Shown: in pieces, positions 46,188 through 54,916 of the stretch | How positions within the stretch are numbered: the first letter of the stretch is position 1 | Layout of the letters: each line of letters begins with the position of its first letter | NCBI GenBank assembly: GCA_948467675.1 | Contig: CAOKFI010000003.1 | Location: 62,001-126,000, forward strand | From: an uncultured Porphyromonadaceae bacterium | Lineage (GTDB): Bacteria > Bacteroidota > Bacteroidia > Bacteroidales > Muribaculaceae | Length of the DNA: 64,000 bases | Reading direction: 5' to 3' | The notes under the pieces: generated by a model | Told to the model about the DNA's origin: nothing | Databases searched by the model: none | What the model saw: the letters and a program-made list of their open reading frames with translations, nothing else | Program-made: the position numbers and the translations under genes

Positions 46188-46751
46188 TCACTGCCGCTGT
46201 ATCATCTGCTGCCCGCCTCGGGCGAACGACTGCTGTCCGGCATATTCGAGAAATGAGCTGACAGCGAATATCACCATGGCGATACCGGTGATCAGCACTA
46301 TATAGTCCTGGATTCTTGGACCTCCGACTATCAGCATGGTCACTCCGGCTATGACCAGCAGCGACGGAAATATATAGAGCCAACCCGGGAAATGCATCGG
46401 CCGGTAGCCGTAGGCAAGCATATAGATATGGTACGCACCGCCCAGTATCAGCAATACGGCAAACGCATACACGATAACACTGATTATATCGCCGGGACTG
46501 ACTGTCATCCAGATGCCGAGAGCCAGGGCGGCACCGCTGGCCAGCACTCCCGATATCCGTCCGGAACTGTTCTCCTTATGGGTCTTGCCGGTATAGAGCA
46601 TCAGCAGATTGATCACACTTGCCGAGATAAAAAGCAGCCCGAGTATAAACACTATGGCATGGAGCACATCCTGCCGCGACTGCATGAATATGAACACCAC
46701 ACCCACTATAAGTATAAGGATGCTGGTCACGATGTTGCTTTTGGAATTCAT
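46188..46751 (-). CDS. HdeD/DUF308-family membrane protein
   Basis: 187 residues with six predicted transmembrane helices in HdeD style: IVTSILILIVGVVFIFMQ, AIVFILGLLFISASVINLLM, ASGAALALGIWMTVSPG, VIVYAFAVLLILGGAYHIYM, FPSLLVIAGVTMLIVGG and IVLITGIAMVIFAVSSF. HdeD of E. coli is linked to acid resistance; most homologues are uncharacterised. It stands alone. The 175 bases between it and the FAD oxidoreductase hold a GC-rich GTTCCCGG/CCGGGAAC-type inverted repeat (about 46151-46178). Confidence 0.85.
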   Translation of the reverse strand: MNSKSNIVTSILILIVGVVFIFMQSRQDVLHAIVFILGLLFISASVINLLMLYTGKTHKENSSGRISGVLASGAALALGIWMTVSPGDIISVIVYAFAVLLILGGAYHIYMLAYGYRPMHFPGWLYIFPSLLVIAGVTMLIVGGPRIQDYIVLITGIAMVIFAVSSFLEYAGQQSFARGGQQMIQRQ

Positions 46752-46819
46752 TGTCTCACAAATTTAGTTACGTACTATATATTACGCCGCACAGCCGTCT
46801 AAAGTTCGGATAAATCCAT

Positions 46820-46827
46820 TATCTTTG
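46820..46827 (+). promoter_or_regulatory. -7 element for the DUF1080 lipoprotein gene
   Basis: TATCTTTG matches TAnnTTTG, about 50 bases before the ATG at 46878. Confidence 0.45.
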
Positions 46828-46877
46828 CCACGCCTTGGTTAACAACCGAATTTTTTTAACCTAACCATCCATATATC

Positions 46878-48176
46878 ATGACACAATCCGCATCGCTACG
46901 CCACTGCGTGACAGTCATTGCTGCAGCCATGCTTGTCTCGTGCGGCACCACTCCGCAAACCAACACGCTGACCCAAGCCGAGATCGCCGACGGCTGGGAA
47001 CTCCTGTTCGACGGCAAGACCCTTGCCGGATGGAAGGACTTCAACGGCGATTCGCTCACCCAGCCGTGGCATGTGGTCGACGGATGCATACAGGCCAACG
47101 GCGACGGCAGCGACCGGTCGGGATATATCGTTACCGACCGCAAGTTCGACAACTTCATTCTCGACTGGGACTGGAAACTGAGCCACGGAGGCAACAGCGG
47201 CATGCTGTATCATGTGGGGGAGAACCCATACTTCAATGTCCCTTACGTGACCGGCCCTGAATACCAGCTTATAGACAACGAGGGCTGGGAGGAGGTCAAT
47301 GCCCCGGCCAGACTCGAGGAGTGGCAGAAACTCGGCGTGGACTATGCCATGCATCTGCCCGATCCGGACTCCATGTTTGTCAATCCGCAGGGAGAGTGGA
47401 ACAACTCGCGCATAGTATTCGACAACGGACATGTGGAACACTGGCTCAACGGCCACAAGATTCTTGAGTTCGAAGCATGGACCGACGACTGGTATGCCCG
47501 CAAGAACAGCGGCAAATGGGAGAACGCTCCCGAATACGGTCTGGCCCGGTCGGGTGTGATATGCCTCCAGGACCACGGATCGCCCGCTTCGTTCCGCAAT
47601 ATCAAGATCAAGACCCTCCCGGCCAAAGAGAGCGCACCGCAGCAGCTGTTCAACGGCAAGGATCTGACCGGATGGCAGCCTTACGGAACCGAACTGTGGT
47701 ATGTGGATCCTGAAGGTCTGCTGGTATGCGAGAGCGGCCCCGACAAGGCATACGGCTATCTGGCCACCGCCGACTACTACAAGGATTTCGATCTGACACT
47801 GAAATTCCGTCAGCTTGCCAACGGCAATTCAGGTGTGTTTTTCCGCTCGTTCATAGAACCTCCGGTCAAGGTACACGGATGGCAGGTCGAGGTAGCTCCA
47901 AAAGGATGCGACACCGGCGGTGTGTATGAATCATACGGCCGCGGATGGCTGGTGCAGATACCCGACGAAAAAGAGAGCATACTCAAGGAGGGGGAATGGA
48001 ACACCATGCGGATACGTGTCGAGGGCGACCACGTACAGACCTGGCTCAACGGCGAGCCGATGGCCGATTTCACCGATCCGGAGATCGGCAAGGCCGACGG
48101 CCGCATAGCCCTTCAGATCCATGACGGTGGCGGCATCAAGGTACAGTGGAAAGACTTTGAGATCAGACGCCTATAA
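46878..48176 (+). CDS. DUF1080 (3-keto-disaccharide hydrolase) lipoprotein with two domains
   Basis: 432 residues; lipoprotein signal with Cys near 22 (AAAMLVSCGT). Two DUF1080/LamG-like beta-jelly-roll domains, about 38-235 (GWELLFDGKTLAGWKDFNG ... GPEYQLIDNEG) and 243-430 (LFNGKDLTGWQPYG ... FRSFIEPPVKVHGWQVEV), each with the conserved DWDWKLSHGGNSGMLYH- or LKFRQLANGNSGVFFR-type core. Recent work ties this family to hydrolysis of 3-keto-glycosides, with an oxidoreductase forming the keto sugar. Whether the FAD oxidoreductase nearby is such a partner is speculative. Surface or periplasmic. Followed by a 28-base-pair palindrome. Confidence 0.88.
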   Translation: MTQSASLRHCVTVIAAAMLVSCGTTPQTNTLTQAEIADGWELLFDGKTLAGWKDFNGDSLTQPWHVVDGCIQANGDGSDRSGYIVTDRKFDNFILDWDWKLSHGGNSGMLYHVGENPYFNVPYVTGPEYQLIDNEGWEEVNAPARLEEWQKLGVDYAMHLPDPDSMFVNPQGEWNNSRIVFDNGHVEHWLNGHKILEFEAWTDDWYARKNSGKWENAPEYGLARSGVICLQDHGSPASFRNIKIKTLPAKESAPQQLFNGKDLTGWQPYGTELWYVDPEGLLVCESGPDKAYGYLATADYYKDFDLTLKFRQLANGNSGVFFRSFIEPPVKVHGWQVEVAPKGCDTGGVYESYGRGWLVQIPDEKESILKEGEWNTMRIRVEGDHVQTWLNGEPMADFTDPEIGKADGRIALQIHDGGGIKVQWKDFEIRRL

Positions 48177-48231
48177 GCACCGGCCCATATCCGCGACATC
48201 ACAGTTTCAAGGGAAATCTCACGCTGCTCCC

Positions 48232-48291
48232 CTGTATTCTAACGCCGTAGGGTCTCGTCTTTCGACGAGACCCTACGGCGTTAGAATACAG
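48232..48291. terminator. Perfect 28-base-pair palindrome between convergent genes
   Basis: 48232-48259 is the exact reverse complement of 48264-48291 with loop TTTC. It lies between the DUF1080 gene (ends 48176) and metK (minus, ends 48320) and probably terminates both. Its core is GC-rich and no T run follows. Confidence 0.7.
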
Positions 48292-48319
48292 TTTAAGACA
48301 GCAGTCTGATTCAGCGACA

Positions 48320-49636
48320 TCAAGCAAGGCCGAAAGCCTGGCGTATACGGTCGACCATATCGAGCTTCTCCCAGGTGAAGAGCTCTACGGTCACATCGCG
48401 GTCGCCCTCGTATTTCGAGGTGAAATGCTTGGTCACAGTCCGGGGCTGACGGCCCATGTGTCCGTACGATGCCGTCTCCTGATATATAGGCGCGCGCAGT
48501 TTCAGACGGTGCTCTATGGCGTGGGGACGCATGTCGAACAGAGTCTTGACGCGTTCCGAGATCTCTGCGTCGGTCATATCCACCGCCGCACTGCCCGATG
48601 TGTTGACATATAGACTCACCGGCTCGGCCACACCGATAGCATAGGCCACCTGTACCAGAGCCTCGCGGGCCACACCTGCTGCGACCAGATTCTTGGCTAT
48701 ATGGCGGGCTGCATACGCCGCCGAACGGTCTACCTTGCTCGGATCCTTGCCGGAGAAAGCGCCGCCGCCATGGGCTCCGCGGCCGCCGTAGGTGTCGACT
48801 ATGATCTTGCGGCCGGTAAGACCGGTGTCGCCGTGGGGGCCGCCGATCACGAATTTTCCGGTGGGGTTGACATGGAGTATATAGTCTTCGTCGAGCAACT
48901 GACGCAGGTTTTCGGGCAGCTTGGCACGCACGCGCGGTATCAGCGCCGAGCGCACATCGGCACGTATCAGGTCGAGCATCTCGCGGTCGGCCTCCTCCTG
49001 GGTCTTTCCGCCGCCGGCGGCAATGAAGTCGTCGTGCTGTGTCGACACCACTATGGTGTGTATGCGCACCGGACGGTTGTCATCGCCGTACTCTACCGTG
49101 ACCTGGCTCTTGGAGTCGGGGCGCAGGTAGCTGACGCGGTGACCGTTGGCATCGACGTAGGTCATGGCCGACCCGTCGCGGCGTATGTCGGCCAGCTCAA
49201 GCAGCAGCAGGTGGCTGAGATATAGCGGCAGAGGCATCAGCTCGGGAGTCTCGTCGCAGGCATAACCGAACATCATGCCCTGGTCGCCCGCGCCCTGTTC
49301 CTGAGGCTCCGCACGCTCCACGCCGCGGTTTATATCGGGGCTTTGCTCATGGAGAGCCGACAGCACACCGCATGCCTCGGCATCGAACTTCAGCTCGCTG
49401 CGGTTGTAGCCTATGCCGGATATCACACGTCGCGTCACATCCATCAGATCGATATAGGCATTGCTCTTGACCTCGCCGGCCACGACTACCTGACCGGTCG
49501 TCACCAGAGTCTCGCATGCCACCTTCGAGTCGGGATCATAGGCCAGAAACTCGTCGAGCACAGCATCGGAAATCTGATCGGCCACCTTGTCGGGGTGCCC
49601 TTCTGACACAGATTCGCTTGTAAACAGATAATTCAT
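48320..49636 (-). CDS. metK: S-adenosylmethionine synthetase
   Basis: 438 residues. Signature stretches are [18 protein letters not shown] near the N-terminus, [18 protein letters not shown], and the glycine-rich [16 protein letters not shown]. The enzyme makes SAM from methionine and ATP, releasing phosphate and diphosphate. Length is slightly over the usual 385-400 residues because of small insertions typical of Bacteroidetes. A minus-strand TAACTTTG at 49849-49842 predicts a leader of about 200 bases. Confidence 0.97.
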   Translation of the reverse strand: MNYLFTSESVSEGHPDKVADQISDAVLDEFLAYDPDSKVACETLVTTGQVVVAGEVKSNAYIDLMDVTRRVISGIGYNRSELKFDAEACGVLSALHEQSPDINRGVERAEPQEQGAGDQGMMFGYACDETPELMPLPLYLSHLLLLELADIRRDGSAMTYVDANGHRVSYLRPDSKSQVTVEYGDDNRPVRIHTIVVSTQHDDFIAAGGGKTQEEADREMLDLIRADVRSALIPRVRAKLPENLRQLLDEDYILHVNPTGKFVIGGPHGDTGLTGRKIIVDTYGGRGAHGGGAFSGKDPSKVDRSAAYAARHIAKNLVAAGVAREALVQVAYAIGVAEPVSLYVNTSGSAAVDMTDAEISERVKTLFDMRPHAIEHRLKLRAPIYQETASYGHMGRQPRTVTKHFTSKYEGDRDVTVELFTWEKLDMVDRIRQAFGLA

Positions 49637-49841
49637 AATATTTCGTTTTTTGTATATGATTCCTATTGACCGTACATATATAATACGGCAGACACAAACC
49701 CGCTACAGCGGCCGAACCGATGCCAACCACGCGCAGGCCTATCAAAAAACGTTATGACGGGGAGTGCGGTTTTAGCATTTTTTTCGGTGGTTGCAAGCAG
49801 CCAAATTTTTCCACCGTAGGCCGCATATCGTTGCGACGCAG
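49637..49841 (-). other. metK leader region, possible cis-regulatory RNA
   Basis: About 200 bases between the predicted start and the metK ATG. It includes a hairpin CGGTGG/CCACCG (49816-49811 with 49790-49785) and several G/C-rich complementary patches. I could not match it to known SAM riboswitch classes by eye. Confidence 0.3.
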
Positions 49842-49849
49842 CAAAGTTA
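49842..49849 (-). promoter_or_regulatory. -7 element for metK
   Basis: Minus-strand TAACTTTG exactly fits TAnnTTTG. Confidence 0.5.
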
Positions 49850-50005
49850 CGACATATTTCCCGACCACGCAAACAAATTTTTCACGCAGCCGGACCCGTT
49901 GCAGCTGCGGACGCAAGGAGACCAGACCGTTCTTTAAAGCATATTTAACATTTGTTTATGCTAATTTTATGCGTCGGTCTATCTTGATTACTGAAATTTT
50001 TAATG

Positions 50006-50013
50006 TATATTTG
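50006..50013 (+). promoter_or_regulatory. -7 element for the 414-residue secreted protein gene
   Basis: TATATTTG, about 74 bases before the ATG at 50087; it argues against the in-frame ATG at 50003 upstream. Confidence 0.45.
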
Positions 50014-50086
50014 CCGGTGCTTTGTCATCACAACCAACCGATCGAAACCATTATTAACTCACATTATAAACCCTAACCAAACAACT

Positions 50087-51331
50087 ATGTTGAAAAAACT
50101 ACTCGCTATCGCCATGATTGGCACAGCCATGACTGCCTCTGCAGAGGTTCCCATGGAATTCCGTGACGGCACCCTCAACTCCATCGACCTCGGTGGCCAT
50201 TTCTTCCACTCGTATGACGCGACTACCGGTGTCACCACATTCAAGTCCATCAACGAAAATACCACAAAGGCAGAGATCGCCGAATTTATGGGTATTCCAG
50301 AAAGCGACATTGAAGGAATTGCCGATGTTACCGCCGGCCCACGCTATGTACGCACCAAGAAACCGGTAGGCGGCACATGGAAAAGTTTAGGCCTTGATGA
50401 GAACCACACATACGTGGCATTCGACTACAAGGTAAACAAAGCCAATGCCAACGCATTCATATACTGGCAGGAGGGGCTTCCATACGACGACACCAATCCG
50501 AGTGCAGCCGGTATCACTCTGTCCGTAGCCGAAGAATGGCAGACCATATTCTTTACCACTACCCCCGCCCCGGGATGGACCGATATGGAAAACAACGGCT
50601 ACATGTGGCTCGTGTTCAATTCATGGGCTGATTCCAAGGATGAGATTGTATTTGAAGTCAAGAACCTCCGCTTCCTGACTTCTGAGGAGGTTGCCGCCCA
50701 GTACGTTCCCTCGGCAAGCGGCACAGAGATCACCTATTCTCCCGCCAATCCCGACATCGTCAAGGACGAGGACGACTGGGGCGAACCGTTCTGGCGCGTT
50801 TCCGGCCCGAACCCCATCTTCTTCTGCAACTCGTTCAGCATGCCTCACCCGCAGGATCACTGCATCCTGTCGTTCGACAGCAAATGCGACCAGCCCGCAC
50901 GTATGGTAGTCTACATCGACCCGAAGAGCAAATGGCAGGATTTCAAGCCGACTGGCATCCTGCAGCTTGAAGTATATGAGGGCGACATCATGAATCCCGA
51001 TGCAGAATGGGAACACCACGAAATCAACCTCGGCAAGGACAAAAACTGGAAGAACATGGGCTTCGCCAAGGAGATGGGCTCCAACGACCGTCTCGCCATC
51101 CAGTTCTCTCCGTCGGTAGTTGACGGCATGATCTATCTCCGCAACATGAAGCTCATCGCCGATCCCGCCGGTATTCAGGGCGTAGGCGCCGATGAGGATT
51201 CAGAAGTGGTATCGTCGCAGTACTTCGACCTCCAGGGCCGTCAGCTCAAGGCTGCTCCCGAATCAGGCCTGTACCTGCGCCGCGACATCCGCGCCAACGG
51301 CACCTCTGCCACCGTCAAGGCTATCCGCTGA
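50087..51331 (+). CDS. Secreted beta-sandwich protein with C-terminal sorting-like tail
   Basis: 414 residues from ATG 50087, giving a signal peptide (MLKKLLAIAMIGTAMTASA). The body looks like one or two carbohydrate-binding-type beta domains (YVAFDYKVNKANANAFIYW, WLVFNSWADSKDEIVFEVKNLRF; later RVSGPNPIFFCNSFSMPH). The last 50 residues (SQYFDLQGRQLKAAPESGLY, then LRRDIRANGTSATVKAIR) are nearly identical to the tail of the next gene, also at DNA level. No catalytic motif recognised. It probably works with the 920-residue glycosidase-like protein encoded next; each gene has its own -7 box and a terminator lies between them. Confidence 0.75.
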   Translation: MLKKLLAIAMIGTAMTASAEVPMEFRDGTLNSIDLGGHFFHSYDATTGVTTFKSINENTTKAEIAEFMGIPESDIEGIADVTAGPRYVRTKKPVGGTWKSLGLDENHTYVAFDYKVNKANANAFIYWQEGLPYDDTNPSAAGITLSVAEEWQTIFFTTTPAPGWTDMENNGYMWLVFNSWADSKDEIVFEVKNLRFLTSEEVAAQYVPSASGTEITYSPANPDIVKDEDDWGEPFWRVSGPNPIFFCNSFSMPHPQDHCILSFDSKCDQPARMVVYIDPKSKWQDFKPTGILQLEVYEGDIMNPDAEWEHHEINLGKDKNWKNMGFAKEMGSNDRLAIQFSPSVVDGMIYLRNMKLIADPAGIQGVGADEDSEVVSSQYFDLQGRQLKAAPESGLYLRRDIRANGTSATVKAIR

Positions 51332-51351
51332 TAAGCGCTGCACATACACCG

Positions 51352-51382
51352 AAAAGGCACCTCCGCACAGAGGTGCCTTTTT
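51352..51382 (+). terminator. Rho-independent terminator
   Basis: AAAAGGCACCTC (51352-51363) pairs with GAGGTGCCTTTT (51370-51381), followed by T. Confidence 0.85.
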
Positions 51383-51473
51383 GGCATGATCCGGACACCT
51401 CCGCGGAGGCCGTGACTTCCGGAATTAACATTCGATATCACATCAGGGTATTGCAATTTCGGTTTGATTTCCA

Positions 51474-51481
51474 TAAATTTG
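51474..51481 (+). promoter_or_regulatory. -7 element for the 920-residue protein gene
   Basis: TAAATTTG matches TAnnTTTG, 62 bases before the ATG at 51544. Confidence 0.45.
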
Positions 51482-51543
51482 CGGAACAATACTGAAATTA
51501 CCCTAAATCAACACATTTACTAACACAAATCTTATACACAAAG

Positions 51544-54306
51544 ATGAAACTACGATTGACTGCCGCCGCCATAGCACTACTGGCAGCGGGTTCGGCCATA
51601 GCCTCGAACATACCGATAACCCTGACAGCACCGGCAGGTTCGGGTCTGACAGTAGAATACGATGCCGGATCGAAGGTGTATACCCTCACGGCGACAAAAG
51701 CGCCCTACAAAGTGCGCACCCAGACCAATACCGAAGCATGGCCGGAGGATATAGGCTTTCTGAGTTTCGACTACATATCCACAGCCCAGCTCAGCGGCTT
51801 CAAGCTGACCATGTATAACGGCGGCATGCCCGGCACGCCCGCCTATCCCCGCACCGACTCCCGTACGGTCACGGAGACATTCAGCGTGGCCGGCAGCTGG
51901 CAGGAGTATTCCTACGACATAAGCAAACTCCGCACATCGACCCCACGACTCGGCAACTATCCCGACCAGTATCAGGACATCGAGTTCGTAGGTCTGTCGG
52001 CCGGCGATGTGCTGAAACTGCACAACCTGCGCTGGGCCGGCCAGGAGAGCGCCTACAAGGATGTGACCCTGACAGCCGGAGCCGAGACAGTGATAGAAGC
52101 CGAGGACTTCAACAGGTCGGCGGTAGACGGCCTCGCCCACCAGTCAAAACAGATAGACTATCCAGAAATAACGAAATACACCAATCCTACCGGCGACAGA
52201 TTCCCGGTATATGCCTGGGGATCGGTCGACTACCGCGGCGGATTCGGCATTGAAAACGGAGTGGACATGGGCCTGATGGAACTGAAACGCCAGTATCAGG
52301 AGCTCGCCGACTGCGGATTCACATGCACCCAGGGCACCGCATGGCCCGCCATCGATGAAGCGGCGCTGTTTCCAGGCGGAACAGCCGGCAACGGCAGCGT
52401 GAACGTAGACCTGTTCGAAGGTCTTGACTTATGGATGATCGTAAAAGCCGGAATGGACAACAATCCCGAACTCGCCGCCAAATACAAGAACGCTCCGCGT
52501 CTGGCCGGATATTTCATATTCGACGAGCCGCATTTCCGCCACTTCCCCGACATGCGCAAGAAGCTGCTCAGCATCAAGCAGTATGACGACGAGCACATGT
52601 TCTACGGCAATCTGCTCAACATAAGCACCCCGATGGCTGCCATCGGCGCCACATCGTACGAGAACTACGTGCAGGAGTTCGTGCGCCAGGTAGGCACCGG
52701 CACCGTGTCGTTCGACTACTATCCCGTGCGCCAGAACGACGACACCGGAGAGATATTCCTCAAGCCCGACTACTTCAAGAACCTCGAGGTAGTGTCGAAA
52801 ATGGCCAAATACTACAACCAGCCGTTCTGGTCGTTCGGCCACTCCGTGGCGTCGAACTGCGGCACACCCGGCGAGAGCTACCCCACCCCGACCGAGGATC
52901 ACCTGCGCGTACAGGTGTTCATGAGCCTCGCCTACGGCGCCCAGGGCATACAGTACTTCACCTACAAATGCCCTACCCCCTATGACGGATACGTATATTA
53001 TGACGCTCCCATCGACCTTGAAAACAAAAAGACCCCCGTATGGTATGCCGTACAGGCTGTCAACAAGGATATCCATGCCATGACCGAAGTGTTTCTCGGA
53101 GCCAAGCTCGTGCATGTGGGATATACCCACGCCACAACGCCCGTAGGCTGCGTGCGCCTGACCCCCGAGATGCTCCCCGACGGAGTGACCTCGGTATCGG
53201 CCGACGGCCAGGGCGTTGCGGTATCGCTGCTCCAGAATGGCCCGAAAATGTATCTGATGATCGTCAACCCCGACATACACAAGAATCAGAACGTGACCGT
53301 GGGGCTGTCGTCAAAGCTGACACAGGTCAAGACCGACGGCGAAAAGGCCGAGGTGAGCGGCGACCAGAAGGTGACCCTGAAGCCCGGCGGACACCTGGTG
53401 TACCTCGTTGACGAAAATGCTCCTGTAGCTGAAGAATACGAACAGCCTGCCCAATTCGAGCGCTCAAACTACCGCAACGACGTCAGCGACGTGATAATAG
53501 CGAATGACGCCGCCGCCTCAGGCAGCCATTTCCTCCCCGACATGGGCGACCGCGCATGGAACGTGTTCTCGGGCATAATAGCCGACGATGCCAACCACGT
53601 GATCACCGAAGACGATGCGATAGCAAACTGGGGATCGTTCTACAACTATTATGTGAACGTCGACGAAGACATCGAGGTATCGATATCGGTAGGACACTCA
53701 GTGCCCTGGAGCGAATACGGACGAGTGGCCTCGACAGGAGCGACTCCGGGCTACGGATATATGGTCGAGAACAACCCGTCGCTTAACTGGCCGAAAGCAT
53801 ACGCGGCATCGATGAAACTCGAGATCGACGGCGAGACTGTGATTCCGGCAAACCAGCCGCTGCGCCCGGCAGTTCCGGAGGTGTTTGATCCGGCAGGCGC
53901 CGAATTCAACCGCATACTCGCCGACAAGAGTCTGTGGGTAAGCACACTGAACGACGACAACACCCCGTCGGACGTGCTGTACTTCTGGCCGAAAGAGGGG
54001 GGCAAGGACGATATAGAATTCGTATATAACGAGACCCCCGACTACCAGAACGTGAAACTCACCGCCGGAGAGCACAAGATCACAGTGAAGTCCATGAGCT
54101 ATCCATGGCACTTCGACGCCCTGAAGATCAGCGCCATCCAGTCGGGCATCCAGGGAATAGGCATCGACGAGAACTCCGAGATCGTGACCTCGCAGTATTT
54201 CGACCTGCAGGGCCGCCAGCTCAGCTCGGCACCCGAAAAAGGCCTGTATCTGCGCCGCGACATCCGTACCAACGGCACCGCAACGACAGTCAAAATCGTC
54301 CGATAA
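51544..54306 (+). CDS. Secreted TIM-barrel glycoside hydrolase-like protein
   Basis: 920 residues with signal peptide (MKLRLTAAAIALLAAGSAIA). N-terminal beta-sandwich (about 20-175), then EADFN-type linker sequence and a TIM-barrel domain (about 210-530) with FPVYAWGSVDYRGG, LAGYFIFDEPHF (candidate acid/base Glu), SFDYYPVRQN and QVFMSLAYGAQGIQYFTYKCP. This layout is that of GH42/GH5-like clan A enzymes, but I cannot assign a family. A further beta domain (about 640-860) resembles a carbohydrate-binding module, and the C-terminus is the sorting-like tail shared with the preceding gene. Exported, probably surface-located glycan degradation. Confidence 0.75.
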   Translation: MKLRLTAAAIALLAAGSAIASNIPITLTAPAGSGLTVEYDAGSKVYTLTATKAPYKVRTQTNTEAWPEDIGFLSFDYISTAQLSGFKLTMYNGGMPGTPAYPRTDSRTVTETFSVAGSWQEYSYDISKLRTSTPRLGNYPDQYQDIEFVGLSAGDVLKLHNLRWAGQESAYKDVTLTAGAETVIEAEDFNRSAVDGLAHQSKQIDYPEITKYTNPTGDRFPVYAWGSVDYRGGFGIENGVDMGLMELKRQYQELADCGFTCTQGTAWPAIDEAALFPGGTAGNGSVNVDLFEGLDLWMIVKAGMDNNPELAAKYKNAPRLAGYFIFDEPHFRHFPDMRKKLLSIKQYDDEHMFYGNLLNISTPMAAIGATSYENYVQEFVRQVGTGTVSFDYYPVRQNDDTGEIFLKPDYFKNLEVVSKMAKYYNQPFWSFGHSVASNCGTPGESYPTPTEDHLRVQVFMSLAYGAQGIQYFTYKCPTPYDGYVYYDAPIDLENKKTPVWYAVQAVNKDIHAMTEVFLGAKLVHVGYTHATTPVGCVRLTPEMLPDGVTSVSADGQGVAVSLLQNGPKMYLMIVNPDIHKNQNVTVGLSSKLTQVKTDGEKAEVSGDQKVTLKPGGHLVYLVDENAPVAEEYEQPAQFERSNYRNDVSDVIIANDAAASGSHFLPDMGDRAWNVFSGIIADDANHVITEDDAIANWGSFYNYYVNVDEDIEVSISVGHSVPWSEYGRVASTGATPGYGYMVENNPSLNWPKAYAASMKLEIDGETVIPANQPLRPAVPEVFDPAGAEFNRILADKSLWVSTLNDDNTPSDVLYFWPKEGGKDDIEFVYNETPDYQNVKLTAGEHKITVKSMSYPWHFDALKISAIQSGIQGIGIDENSEIVTSQYFDLQGRQLSSAPEKGLYLRRDIRTNGTATTVKIVR

Positions 54307-54325
54307 AATCATATCCATAAACATG

Positions 54326-54358
54326 CAGAGGCGTCTTCCCGTCGGGAAGACGCCTCTG
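54326..54358 (+). terminator. Strong rho-independent terminator
   Basis: A perfect 15-base stem (54326-54340 with 54344-54358) and a 3-base loop after the glycosidase-like gene. Confidence 0.8.
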
Positions 54359-54378
54359 TCATCATCATACCGGCAGAC

Positions 54379-54591
54379 ATGATGACAATCCTCAAACTGA
54401 CAGCCATACTCATCTTAGGACTGGTACTGGTGTTTCTGCTGAAGAAACTCACACAATGTCTGATAAATCTTGTCGTACTGTATAAGAAAGAGAACTCTCT
54501 GGACATATCCAAACAGCGCGACGGAATCGTCTACAACACAACCACAAAAAAACTCGAAGCCGACCAGTCGATCATACTCCCGTTTGAATGA
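54379..54591 (+). CDS. Small membrane protein, 70 aa
   Basis: 70 residues: one long N-terminal transmembrane helix (about 3-34, LKLTAILILGLVLVFLLKKL...LINLVVLY) and a short hydrophilic tail (KKENSLDISKQRDGIVYN). ATG at 54379 or 54382. Not recognised as a known family. Its stop lies inside the first codons of the next small gene, so the two are coupled. It starts 20 bases after a strong terminator with no clear TAnnTTTG motif seen. Confidence 0.5.
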   Translation: MMTILKLTAILILGLVLVFLLKKLTQCLINLVVLYKKENSLDISKQRDGIVYNTTTKKLEADQSIILPFE

Positions 54592-54829
54592 TATCCGAAT
54601 AGCAGATCTCAAACCTCTGATCGACAATTCCAGGAACCTGCTCGGCGACGTCGACAAATACTCGGTCGCAATCCGTCATCACAAAGGTCTTGCCACCGAA
54701 GGCGCACTGACAGGTCGTGACATGTGTCTATGGCTTAATCAGAAAGGGACGCAATGGATTATCGGGGTGATTCTCGCAGTAGCGGTGGCGATGGTCATAA
54801 CGGCCATAGTCCGGCTCATGACAATATGA
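54584..54829 (+). CDS. Small tail-anchored membrane protein, 81 aa, TTG start overlapping upstream gene
   Basis: 81 residues if read from TTG 54584 (then NDIRIADLKPLIDNSRN), overlapping the stop of the 70-residue gene (TGA 54589-54591) by 8 bases. The soluble part includes LLGDVDKYSVAIRHHKG and GRDMCLWLNQKG, followed by one C-terminal transmembrane helix (WIIGVILAVAVAMVITAIV). The frame stays open further upstream, but there it lies opposite the 70-residue gene and reads as low-complexity. No known domain seen. A tiny membrane pair of this kind could form a complex; function unknown. Confidence 0.45.
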   Translation: MNDIRIADLKPLIDNSRNLLGDVDKYSVAIRHHKGLATEGALTGRDMCLWLNQKGTQWIIGVILAVAVAMVITAIVRLMTI

Positions 54830-54881
54830 CGATATGATGTTACAGACTTGGATTCGATGAACGATTTATCGATTTTTTCGT

Positions 54882-54889
54882 TATTTTTG
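54882..54889 (+). promoter_or_regulatory. -7 element for the XRE-cupin gene
   Basis: TATTTTTG matches TAnnTTTG, 27 bases before the ATG at 54917. Confidence 0.45.
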
Positions 54890-54916
54890 TAATTTCATCA
54901 CATATCCGAACCGTCT

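Noticed and set aside
49637..49841. SAM-I or SAM-II riboswitch in the metK leader
   Set aside because: The conserved cores of these classes were not found by eye.
54379..54829. A single protein produced by programmed frameshifting over the two small membrane genes
   Set aside because: No slippery heptamer was seen at the overlap, and both products have their own membrane helix; separate coupled genes are simpler.
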